The notes below the pieces were generated by a model. It had not been told where the DNA came from, did no database searches, and was given only the letters and a program-made list of their open reading frames with translations. From NCBI GenBank assembly GCA_964556545.1, contig CAZKWE010000035.1, forward strand, positions 1-46,183: a stretch of DNA of 46,183 bases. Reading direction: 5' to 3'. Every line of letters starts with the position of its first letter. Position 1 is the stretch's first letter. Below are positions 7,579 through 14,662 of this stretch, piece by piece. Source of the stretch: JALSKU01 sp964556545. GTDB taxonomy: Bacteria > Campylobacterota > Campylobacteria > Campylobacterales > JALSKU01. Made by a program: the position numbers and the translations under genes.

Positions 7579-8165
7579 TCAAAATTGACCTGTGGAACTT
7601 TGGATTCTTTTTTTGTTATGGAAAAAGTTTGTTTTAGCTTTGCATCGGGATATAAAAGATGAGCTATCCATTTGTTTGGTATCGTTCTAAGCTCCAAATT
7701 ATACTTTTTTACCGCCTGTATATAATCTCTTCTTGCAACAGCTATCCTGTTTTCCGTTCCTTCAAGCTGTGACTGCAAAGCCAAAAAGTTTTTATCCGCT
7801 TTCAAATCAGGATATCTTTCGCTGACAGCCAAAAGTCTTGAGAGAGCATTTCCAAGCCTACCTTGAGCTTCTTGAAATTTTTTAAATGCAACCGGATTGG
7901 TCAATATATCTTTAGGAATTGTCATATTTGATACTTTGCTTCTTGCTTTCGTAACTTCCGTCAAAACATCTTTTTCATGTTTGGCATACCCTTTTACCGT
8001 AGCTATAAGATTAGGTATCAAATCTGCTCTTCTTTTGTATTGATTTTCTACCTGTGCCCAAGCAGCCTTTACCTCTTCATCATATGTCGGTACATTATTG
8101 ATTATACAGCCACTAAAAGATATCCCTATCAATAACAACAACAAAACATTAAATATCTTTTTCAT
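7575..8165 (-). CDS. lemA: LemA family lipoprotein
   Basis: A 196-aa protein with a lipoprotein signal peptide ending FSGC (Cys20), then the helical LemA domain with its hallmark AAWAQVENQYKRRADLIPNL at about 34-53, LTEVTKARSKV and the AVSERYPDLKADKNFLALQSQLEGTENRIAVARRDY region. The family usually has an N-terminal membrane anchor; here it is a lipobox, so the protein should sit on a membrane facing the periplasm. It heads a three-gene LemA-TPM-TPM operon. AGGAG precedes the ATG and an AT-rich promoter region of 157 nt separates it from moeA. Confidence 0.93.
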   Translation of the reverse strand: MKKIFNVLLLLLIGISFSGCIINNVPTYDEEVKAAWAQVENQYKRRADLIPNLIATVKGYAKHEKDVLTEVTKARSKVSNMTIPKDILTNPVAFKKFQEAQGRLGNALSRLLAVSERYPDLKADKNFLALQSQLEGTENRIAVARRDYIQAVKKYNLELRTIPNKWIAHLLYPDAKLKQTFSITKKESKVPQVNFD

Positions 8166-8322
8166 AAAATCTCCTCATAATATTGTAACGATTTTATCCA
8201 TTATTCTATAAAATATGTATTAAATAATTATTGTTTTTCAAAATCATAAATTGTATTGTGATAATAAATGATATATTTGTATAACAATAATGAGATATAT
8301 TGTTAAAAAAACAGAAGAGTTT

Positions 8323-9507
8323 TTATATTGTTATAATATCTACCAATTCTCCGCTCTCAAGACTTCCTTTCGCGGCATCAACAATTGCCAAGGCATCACT
8401 TTTTGCCATAGATAAAAAATTTGATGTTTGTTGAGAAAAACTGTTTTTGATAAAAATTTGCCCATCTTTGAATTCTGTATTTACTCTTACAAAATCAACC
8501 CTTCCCTCTTTGGAACGAATTTTTTGTGTTGTCGTAGCTTTTAGTATTTTATTTTGATACTCTTTATAACCTGCCATTTTTTTAATAAACGGATAAATAA
8601 AATCATAAAAATTGACAAATAGTGCCGACGGGTACCCCGGCAATCCAAAAAATAATTTTTCTTTTTTTGTTGCAAATATCAAAGGTCTTCCCGGACGAAT
8701 ATCAGTCATAATAAATTTGGTATCAAGATTTAAGTGCATAGCTATGTCTTTGATAAAATCATATTTTCCTTTGCTGGCTCCGCCACTGCTAAGCAATATA
8801 TCATTATCATTTAAAGCTCTATCAAATAAGCCAATCATTTTGTTTAAATCATCATCAACTTTTCCATAATATGTAATATCGGCTATATCCTTTAAAAGAC
8901 CTTGCAAAATATAATAATTTGTATTTTTAACTCCGGCTTTGTCACTCTCTTCAAAAGGCTCTTTTATTTCATTGCCGGTTACTATAATGCCTATTTTGGG
9001 TTTTTGATAAACTTTTATTTGATAGTATCCCATATTGGCTAAAAGTGCCACTTTTTTGCTGTCAAGCACTTCTCCTTTTTGCAAGATAATATTATCTTTT
9101 GTAATCTCTTCACCGGTCAAATTTATCAAATCACCTTTTTTAACAGGTTTTTTTATAGTAATTTCATTTACATTTTTTTCCACATCTTCAATTCTGACAA
9201 CAGCATTGGCTCCTTTTGGCAAAACTCCGCCGGTCATAATAAAAACAGCCCCGCTTGCAAGTTCTTTCTGGGGCATACCAGCAGGAGCTTCATCCGTAAT
9301 TTTCAAAGTTGAGGGGAAAGTTAATTGATCAACATTTATGGCATAACCGTCAACTGCACTTTTATCACATTCGGGTATATTAAATTTTGCTTTTATATCT
9401 TCAAACAAAACCCTGCCATAAGATTCATTTAGTGTTATTGTTTCAAAATGCTTATATTTGATCTCTTTGTCTATAATATTTTTGGCTTCATATCTTGTTT
9501 TTTTCAC
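8323..9507 (-). CDS. moeA: molybdopterin molybdenumtransferase MoeA
   Basis: Inserts molybdate into adenylylated molybdopterin, the last common step of molybdenum-cofactor synthesis. At 394 aa it has the usual domains: MoeA N-terminal region with SAVDGYA (50-56) and TGGVLPKGANAVVRIED (92-108), a MoCF domain with SGGASKGKYD (241-250), RPGRPLIFA (271-279) and GLPGYPSA (288-295), then the C-terminal beta domain. The start overlaps the upstream MoCF gene stop by 4 nt. It ends the minus-strand run that also carries aroK and the FmdE/DUF59 block. Note GYP where many homologues have GNP. Confidence 0.93.
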   Translation of the reverse strand: MKKTRYEAKNIIDKEIKYKHFETITLNESYGRVLFEDIKAKFNIPECDKSAVDGYAINVDQLTFPSTLKITDEAPAGMPQKELASGAVFIMTGGVLPKGANAVVRIEDVEKNVNEITIKKPVKKGDLINLTGEEITKDNIILQKGEVLDSKKVALLANMGYYQIKVYQKPKIGIIVTGNEIKEPFEESDKAGVKNTNYYILQGLLKDIADITYYGKVDDDLNKMIGLFDRALNDNDILLSSGGASKGKYDFIKDIAMHLNLDTKFIMTDIRPGRPLIFATKKEKLFFGLPGYPSALFVNFYDFIYPFIKKMAGYKEYQNKILKATTTQKIRSKEGRVDFVRVNTEFKDGQIFIKNSFSQQTSNFLSMAKSDALAIVDAAKGSLESGELVDIITI

Positions 9508-10499
9508 TGAATTTCTCCATTAACGGCTTCCAAAAGTCCTCCATGAGCTCTTTTTATCACTTCCTCTTTGGTAATTTTTTCTCCTATTAAAAATCTTGGA
9601 AGCCATATATCAAATGCGGTTCTTTTAAAAAATAAAGCTGCTGCAGGAACTGCTGCAACAGGAGTATCATTAATCCATCCCATTGTCAGCATATTTCCCG
9701 GCTGAATTGGATTGCCTCTTATAAAATCTTCAACACCGGCTTCTTTGACTGCTTTATAAGTAACATCATCAGGATCTACGGAAGTTCCTCCCGTTAAAAT
9801 AACCAAATCATATTTTTTACTGTATTGTATGATTTTTTCTCGTATTTGATCCCGGTCATCAGGCAAGATAATTTTTTCTTCAATTTCACACAAAAACTCT
9901 TTTAATTTAGGTCTTAATCTTTCTTCAAATTTATCTTTAATTCTGCCTTTAAAAACCTCATTGCCTGTTATTATAAGCCCTGCTTTTTTTAAAGTAAACG
10001 GTATCACTTTTAAAATACCGCCTTTTGCTATCTGCACAGCTTTTTCAATATCTTTTTTGGGTGCTACAAGCGATATAATTCTAACTGCACCTATCTTGTT
10101 GCCTTTTTTTACGATTGAATTATTGTATATCGTAGGACAACTTGGTTCACCGACGGAATTAAATCTGTTTAACTTTTCCACATCAATTTTGCAAACTCCG
10201 AAAACATTGGAGTAAATTGTAATTTTTCCCTCTTTTGGCTCTTTGGAAAGATAAGTATTTTCTCCTGCAATTACATTTGACAAAGTTATTGCGGCATCAT
10301 TTTCATGAATTTCATCATCTCCTATTGTAAAAACATAGATATGATCTTTTCCTACGCTTTTTAAAACTTCCACATCCTCTTTTTGTATAATGTGACCTTT
10401 TTTAAAAATTCTGCCTTTAAATTTATCTTTGTCAACTTTTGTGATATCATGAAGCAAAGCTCTGCCAATGGCATCTTCAACTTTGATAATTCTTGCCAT
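9504..10499 (-). CDS. MoeA/MogA-like molybdopterin-binding protein
   Basis: A 331-aa protein with a MoCF_biosynth domain in its second half: AGLIITGNEVFKGRI (173-187), LVILTGGTSVDPDD (232-245), GNPIQPGNM (262-270) and VPAAALFFKRTAFD (284-297). The N-terminal 160 residues differ from MoeA and resemble those of stand-alone molybdopterin-binding proteins whose role is unclear. It is probably involved in molybdenum-cofactor handling, perhaps the adenylation step normally done by MogA; that is inference, as no separate MogA is in view. It sits between aroK (2 nt away) and moeA (4 nt overlap). Confidence 0.85.
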   Translation of the reverse strand: MARIIKVEDAIGRALLHDITKVDKDKFKGRIFKKGHIIQKEDVEVLKSVGKDHIYVFTIGDDEIHENDAAITLSNVIAGENTYLSKEPKEGKITIYSNVFGVCKIDVEKLNRFNSVGEPSCPTIYNNSIVKKGNKIGAVRIISLVAPKKDIEKAVQIAKGGILKVIPFTLKKAGLIITGNEVFKGRIKDKFEERLRPKLKEFLCEIEEKIILPDDRDQIREKIIQYSKKYDLVILTGGTSVDPDDVTYKAVKEAGVEDFIRGNPIQPGNMLTMGWINDTPVAAVPAAALFFKRTAFDIWLPRFLIGEKITKEEVIKRAHGGLLEAVNGEIQ

Positions 10500-10501
10500 T
10501 T

Positions 10502-11005
10502 TTATACCTTTGATAAAATTTCATTTGTTATCTGTTTCAAATCCTTATTTTCTACAGTTATAGTTATATCTGATAATTTTTCATACTCTTTTACTCTTTG
10601 CTTGTATAACTCTTTTGCTTTTTTCAAATCCTTAAACAGCGGTCTTTTGGATAATTTTTTTACAGCATTCGGATGATTTTGCAATCTTTGTAAAATTGCT
10701 TCAAAAGAAGATTTCAAGTACACAATTTTGCCTATTTTTTTTATATTTTTTTGCTTATAAAAACCACCGCCTGTTGAAATGATACTATTTTTGACATTTT
10801 TTTGAAGCCATAAAGCACACTTTTTTTCAAGCTTTCTAAAATGCTCTTCTCCCTCTTTGGCAAATATATCTTTTATTTTTCTATTTTCCAAACTCTCTAT
10901 AAGATCATCAGTATCTATGGCAAAAAGATTGCTCTCTTTGGCAAGAGCTCTTGCAACAGTTCCCTTGCCAACTCCCATAAAACCTACAAGAATGATATTT
11001 TTCAT
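10502..11005 (-). CDS. aroK: shikimate kinase AroK
   Basis: Phosphorylates shikimate at the 3-hydroxyl with ATP in the chorismate pathway. The 167-aa length is normal. P-loop GFMGVGKGT at 8-16, substrate residues D34 (in DTDD), R57 and the GGG at 79-81 (STGGGF), and the lid arginine R121 in KRPLF are all visible. The residue after the P-loop lysine is Gly15 instead of Ser or Thr, with Thr16 next. The gene is 15 nt downstream of the FmdE-like gene and 2 nt upstream of the molybdopterin-binding gene, so it shares their transcript. Confidence 0.93.
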   Translation of the reverse strand: MKNIILVGFMGVGKGTVARALAKESNLFAIDTDDLIESLENRKIKDIFAKEGEEHFRKLEKKCALWLQKNVKNSIISTGGGFYKQKNIKKIGKIVYLKSSFEAILQRLQNHPNAVKKLSKRPLFKDLKKAKELYKQRVKEYEKLSDITITVENKDLKQITNEILSKV

Positions 11006-11020
11006 TTTAATTTCTTATTT

Positions 11021-11626
11021 TTAGCTAATCTCTGTTTTTACTATATCATCAAAATGATCTATAAGTATCTTTTTTACTTTTTCCTGCCAAAGTTCGCCAA
11101 AAAGCTCTTTTTCCTCTTCAGTGGCAATTCCCTGAATAGCTTTTTGCATCAAAGGCTGCATTCTTGGATCGCCGGAAACTCTGCTTGGATCATAATAAAC
11201 ATTCACACTTTTGCCGGTATCAAGTCTGGTAAATCTGATAGAAGAGTTTATAGGAGCATTAAAAAACATCAATGAATGTCTGGCAAATTTTCCTCCGAGT
11301 CCTTTAAAACCGCTTTTGTCGGTAGCTCCCGTTATATTGGTAACAACATTTGCTATCACTCCTGCAACTCCGTCTTGCAAATCCTCTTTGAATTCCACTT
11401 TTATTTCGCCTCTAACCGGCAATGAATCAGGATATAAAGCTTTTAGAGCATGATAAGTCATCATATAAGCTCCTGCAACAGTCGGGCAACTATGTCCGGC
11501 TGCTTTTACTATCTGTATATAGTTATATATTATTTTGCCATTTTTAAAGGTCCCTAACAATTCTGCCAACGGATCGTAAGTAACAATACTTGGTATCTTT
11601 TTAAAAAATTCAGGAAAATCACTCAT
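11021..11626 (-). CDS. FmdE-like protein (formylmethanofuran dehydrogenase subunit E family domain)
   Basis: A 201-aa cytoplasmic protein whose middle resembles the FmdE domain: the HxCP motif is seen as GHSCPTVAGAYMM (H45, C47), followed by LPVRGEIKVEF and a GKFARHSLMFF block. In archaea FmdE accompanies the molybdenum or tungsten formylmethanofuran dehydrogenase, but many bacteria without that enzyme carry FmdE-like proteins whose function is unknown. The ATG overlaps the DUF59 stop by 1 nt, and aroK plus two MoeA-type genes follow, so a molybdenum or other metal link is plausible. Assignment rests on motif resemblance. Confidence 0.75.
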   Translation of the reverse strand: MSDFPEFFKKIPSIVTYDPLAELLGTFKNGKIIYNYIQIVKAAGHSCPTVAGAYMMTYHALKALYPDSLPVRGEIKVEFKEDLQDGVAGVIANVVTNITGATDKSGFKGLGGKFARHSLMFFNAPINSSIRFTRLDTGKSVNVYYDPSRVSGDPRMQPLMQKAIQGIATEEEKELFGELWQEKVKKILIDHFDDIVKTEIS

Positions 11627-11928
11627 TACATTGCCCCCAATGCTTTTTTTACTTCATCACTTGCCATAGTTATATTCCAAGCCGGTTCCCAAACAATTTC
11701 CACTTCGCACTCCTTGACACCGTCAAGTTTTTCAACCGCTTCTTTTGTCCACTGTTTCATCATTTCATGTAAAGGACAACCTCTTGTTGAGAGTGTCATG
11801 GTAACCTTTACTTTATCACCATCAATATCTACACCATAAATCAAACCCAAAGAGAAGATATCAAAACCTACTTCCGGGTCAACTACAGTTTTAATTGCAT
11901 CTTCAACCTGTTCTTTTGTAACTGCCAT
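11626..11928 (-). CDS. DUF59/MIP18 family Fe-S cluster assembly factor
   Basis: A 100-aa single-domain protein: DPEVGFDIFSLGLIYGV at about 17-33 and MTLSTRGCPLHEM at 44-56 with the conserved Cys51 are diagnostic for the DUF59 (SufT/PaaD/MIP18-like) family. Such proteins help mature or repair Fe-S proteins, sometimes for one dedicated client. It lies 1 nt after the gene for the 12-helix membrane protein and overlaps the FmdE-like gene by 1 nt, so it probably serves a partner in this operon rather than acting as a general SUF component. No suf genes are nearby. Confidence 0.9.
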   Translation of the reverse strand: MAVTKEQVEDAIKTVVDPEVGFDIFSLGLIYGVDIDGDKVKVTMTLSTRGCPLHEMMKQWTKEAVEKLDGVKECEVEIVWEPAWNITMASDEVKKALGAM

Positions 11929-11929
11929 T

Positions 11930-13204
11930 TTAATCCTTTAAATCTTTTAATATATCCAAACCATATACCAAAGTATAGTATATATTGTAAATAACCAACA
12001 ATGTAGAAAAAGCCATGATAACAGCTCCTACAATAAACAAAAAACCCATCTTAAATCCTATAGCCGTACTGCACACCAAAACTCCAAGAGTTGTTATATA
12101 AAATTGCATATCCGCAATATTTTCTTTAACCATTTCATTTAGCATTGGAACTTTTATCTTTCCCACAAGAGGGGAATATCTTTGATACCATACCAAAAAA
12201 GGTAATATTTTATAAATATGTCCCACTATAAAATAAACAAAAAATCCGAAAAACAGTATAAAACCAAAAAGTATATATAAAATTTGAGAATTTAATACTA
12301 TTGCTATCACAAGTACAATCAAAGAAAGTATCAAGGATACAAATGAGGCTATCATATTTTTTGCCCAAAAATCATTTTGCTTTCTAATTCTTCCTTTAAA
12401 AATTATATACATTTGATAAAGTGCCAAAAGTATGGATATTGCAATCAAAACTACCGCAATATAACTCATATTTTCTGATTTGGCAAATATGGAAACAATA
12501 TACAAAATCAAACCGCATATAACCGTATAAAATGCTATATTTATCGGCTTTTCATCAAAACCGTGAGAAAGAGAAAACATAGGCAAAAGTATCATGCCTA
12601 TACCCATGATAGTCATAAGTATATATCCCACGATTGTAGCTGATATATGCAATGTGACAAGTCTTATCAAATCAGCTCCGAAACCGTAAACGATATCAAA
12701 AGCCATATAAAATCCTACACTAACACCTATAAGCAAAAAAATATTTGATGCAAGAATATACTTTGCCGTTATACTCCATAATTCTATTTTCATATAAGTT
12801 AAAAATATGTTTGCAATAAATATAAGCATTGAAATATACATAAGCATTGCACCATAAGGAAGCATTTGTGAATATCTCGGGATTAGCAATGAAAGTGAAA
12901 AAATAATAACACCAAGAGTAAACAGATAAAACTGCACATATGCAAAATCCTTTGAAAACACGGGAATTTCAAGAACAACAGGTACAAGTTGATACATTGC
13001 TCCAAATATAGTCATCATAATAAATCCCAAAAGATACAAGTGCATTAAACTTGCAATTTGAGGAGATAAAAAATATGAACCAAATTCATGTGAATAAAAC
13101 GGTAACATAAATGATGCTATAATATAAAAAATAGACCCCGCTATAAAGTAATGTGCCACAAGCTTAAAAGGTGGCGCCATCTGTGTTGCTAACTGTTTTG
13201 CCAT
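11930..13204 (-). CDS. 12-helix His-rich membrane protein resembling oxidase subunit I / NnrS
   Basis: A 424-aa protein with about 12 membrane helices. Histidines lie in membrane segments with a repeating pattern: HLYLLGFIMMTIFGAMYQLVP (H55 onward) and HISATIVGYILMTIMGIG (H186 onward), plus H329 in VGHIYKILPFLVWYQRYSP. The LGF-MxIFG-xYxLxP pattern resembles helices of haem-copper oxidase subunit I and NnrS-type haem-copper proteins, so it may bind haem or copper; this is inference. No signal peptide. A GGAT motif precedes the ATG, and it is packed between the DUF2249-like gene (3 nt gap) and DUF59 gene (1 nt gap). I cannot name an exact function. Confidence 0.75.
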   Translation of the reverse strand: MAKQLATQMAPPFKLVAHYFIAGSIFYIIASFMLPFYSHEFGSYFLSPQIASLMHLYLLGFIMMTIFGAMYQLVPVVLEIPVFSKDFAYVQFYLFTLGVIIFSLSLLIPRYSQMLPYGAMLMYISMLIFIANIFLTYMKIELWSITAKYILASNIFLLIGVSVGFYMAFDIVYGFGADLIRLVTLHISATIVGYILMTIMGIGMILLPMFSLSHGFDEKPINIAFYTVICGLILYIVSIFAKSENMSYIAVVLIAISILLALYQMYIIFKGRIRKQNDFWAKNMIASFVSLILSLIVLVIAIVLNSQILYILFGFILFFGFFVYFIVGHIYKILPFLVWYQRYSPLVGKIKVPMLNEMVKENIADMQFYITTLGVLVCSTAIGFKMGFLFIVGAVIMAFSTLLVIYNIYYTLVYGLDILKDLKD

Positions 13205-13207
13205 TTT

Positions 13208-13564
13208 TTATCCGTGACAGTTGGTATCGTTATAATCTGTTTCTTTTACAGGATTTGCTTTTTTTGTAAATATCAAATGTGTAACACCGTCTATCTCTTT
13301 ATCAATATAATCATACTCGCCTTCAATTTTAGGCAAGAATCCCATAGGTTTTTTATGATTTATCATATGCACTTTCGTATTTGGACTTTTTATCTGTTTT
13401 AAAGCAAGCATTCCGTTTACCATAGGCTCTGGTGGTCCGCATCTGCTTGTATCAAACTCTATATAGGTAGTATCTCCTACTTTATACTTGTAAAATGGTA
13501 CTGTTTGCCCTTCTACCTTTAACTCTTCCGCATCATCCGGTCTTTTTATATCAAAATCAGACAT
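13208..13564 (-). CDS. DUF2249/TusA-like small protein
   Basis: A 118-aa soluble protein. The block RCGPPEPMVNGMLALKQI (41-58) and the later HMINHKKPMGFLPKI segment (66-80) match the pattern of DUF2249, a TusA-like fold (Pro-Pro-Glu-Pro followed by a helix and a His/Pro strand). Cys42 takes the position of the active cysteine of TusA-like sulfur carriers, and there is a further C-terminal cysteine (C116, NCHG end). DUF2249 proteins often sit next to NO reductase, oxidase or hemerythrin genes. It heads the four-gene block with 58 nt between it and the CopD-like gene. Confidence 0.7.
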   Translation of the reverse strand: MSDFDIKRPDDAEELKVEGQTVPFYKYKVGDTTYIEFDTSRCGPPEPMVNGMLALKQIKSPNTKVHMINHKKPMGFLPKIEGEYDYIDKEIDGVTHLIFTKKANPVKETDYNDTNCHG

Positions 13565-13622
13565 AATTACTCCTTTTTAATTTTTATGAAATTATATCAC
13601 AAAAAATTTTAAATGCATTGAT

Positions 13623-14072
13623 TCAAATCAAGCTTCTTATTTTTATTGCATACCATAGAATTCCAAGATTTAGAGTAAAAATTGCAAATGAAGTTGCTCT
13701 TGAAATTAATTTCTCTTTTAAAGATCTTTCTCTGCCATGAGCCTTTAATGATATGAACATATGTATAATAGTAGAAATAGTAATAAGCACTACCAAAGTT
13801 ATCTTTATGTAAAAGTATTTCGCCAATACCATATCCGGATGTATCATAACCTCTCCTATGCTTAATGCATAGATAAAATATCCTCCTGTAATCAAAAGGA
13901 TGGTTAGCACTATCATTTCAAAATATCCGTAAAAAGGGCCTATATGATAATAAACAGTAGTTTGAACCTCTTTGTCGCGAAAGTAAAGTCCCATTCCAAA
14001 AAGTAAAATAGAACCTCCTATCCAGGCTGCTGCAGCTAAAATATGAGTAAAAAGCATAATATTAAAAAACAA
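13623..14072 (-). CDS. CopD-like four-helix membrane protein
   Basis: A 149-aa protein with four membrane helices (about 4-28, 50-72, 86-108, 126-146). The first helix carries HILAAAAWIGGSILLFGM with H10, and H104 lies in the third; this His-plus-AAWIGG pattern is typical of the CopD/DUF4149-like families, members of which bind copper or haem. A second basic His-rich loop (KAHGRERSLKEK) follows helix three. It is the first gene of the run leading to the DUF2249/12-helix/DUF59/FmdE genes, with its own -10 element at 14161-14166. The family link is fair; substrate unknown. Confidence 0.75.
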   Translation of the reverse strand: MFFNIMLFTHILAAAAWIGGSILLFGMGLYFRDKEVQTTVYYHIGPFYGYFEMIVLTILLITGGYFIYALSIGEVMIHPDMVLAKYFYIKITLVVLITISTIIHMFISLKAHGRERSLKEKLISRATSFAIFTLNLGILWYAIKIRSLI

Positions 14073-14160
14073 TCTCTCTCCCTTAAGATTTTAACCTCAA
14101 TTTTATATTGTAAATCATACATTATATATCAAATAAAATTTTGGTTTAAAATATTTGGGT

Positions 14161-14166
14161 ATTATA
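14161..14166 (-). promoter_or_regulatory. -10 element for the CopD-like gene and probably the downstream run
   Basis: TATAAT in the context GAGTATAATACCC on the minus strand, giving a leader of about 80 nt before the CopD-like start at 14072. No -35 match at the expected distance. Confidence 0.5.
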
Positions 14167-14266
14167 CTCAATTTTTGTTTATTTTATCTTTTTGTTATTG
14201 CTCTAATAAATAGATAAAAGAGTTTTGAAAAATAGTAGGAAATTTTTAGACAAACAAGCCGGATAT

Positions 14267-14617
14267 AAAAAGGTATGGCGATAAGCCGGGTTTTGTCGTT
14301 GGATGGTTATTCATCTAAACTACCATTTTACAATGGAGCTTTAGCGAAGAGTACATATGCTCTTTTGGGCATATATAGGACTTACCACCTCTTCTTGCTG
14401 CGGATTGGGTTTACATAGCACTCCGGGTTACCCCGGAGTCTGGTGGTCTCTTACACCGCCGTTTCACCCTTGCCGATACAATCGGCGGTTTGCTTTCTGT
14501 TGCACTATCCCTGGGATTACTCCCGTCGTATGTTATACGAAATCCTGTCCTATAGCAGCCCGGACTTTCCTCCTGTATATAAATATTTTATATACAAGCA
14601 ACCATCTGCCATACCTT
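14267..14617 (-). ncRNA. rnpB: RNase P RNA (class A)
   Basis: The catalytic RNA of RNase P, which removes tRNA 5' leaders. About 351 nt. Read on the minus strand it contains the conserved GAGGAAAGTCCGGGC near the 5' end, AGGGTGAAACGGCGG, AGAGACCACC, and the 3' block ACAAAACCCGGCTTAT. The ends are set by helix P1, formed by AAGGTATGGC at 14608-14617 and GCCATACCTT at 14270-14279. A strong promoter precedes it. An A-rich stretch on the plus strand gives a short U run just after P1, which may end transcription. Confidence 0.97.
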
Positions 14618-14625
14618 ATAATTAT

Positions 14626-14653
14626 ATTATACCATAATTAGGTACCTAATCAA
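14626..14653 (-). promoter_or_regulatory. sigma-70 promoter of rnpB
   Basis: On the minus strand TTGATT (14648-14653), 16-nt spacer, TATAAT (14626-14631), placing the start site near 14617-14620, exactly at the 5' end of RNase P RNA. The 14-bp perfect palindrome ATTAGGTACCTAAT (14637-14650) overlaps the -35 and spacer. Confidence 0.85.
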
Positions 14654-14656
14654 AAG
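14642..14656. repeat. 15-bp motif GTACCTAATCAAAAG, copy 1
   Basis: Identical to 45635-45649 in the acs leader; a shorter relative (GTACCTAACCA) lies at 44480-44490 at the end of pfkA. This copy sits on the rnpB -35 region. Its meaning is unknown and chance is possible in AT-rich DNA. Confidence 0.4.
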
Positions 14657-14662
14657 TATGTT

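Noticed and set aside
8166..8322. Possible RNA gene in the lemA-moeA gap
   Set aside because: The 157-nt region is very AT-rich without a stable fold or known motif; it looks like a plain promoter region for lemA.
14357..14641. Open plus-strand frames of 64-94 codons over 14357-14641
   Set aside because: They run antisense through RNase P RNA, whose conserved core motifs and P1 helix explain the region.
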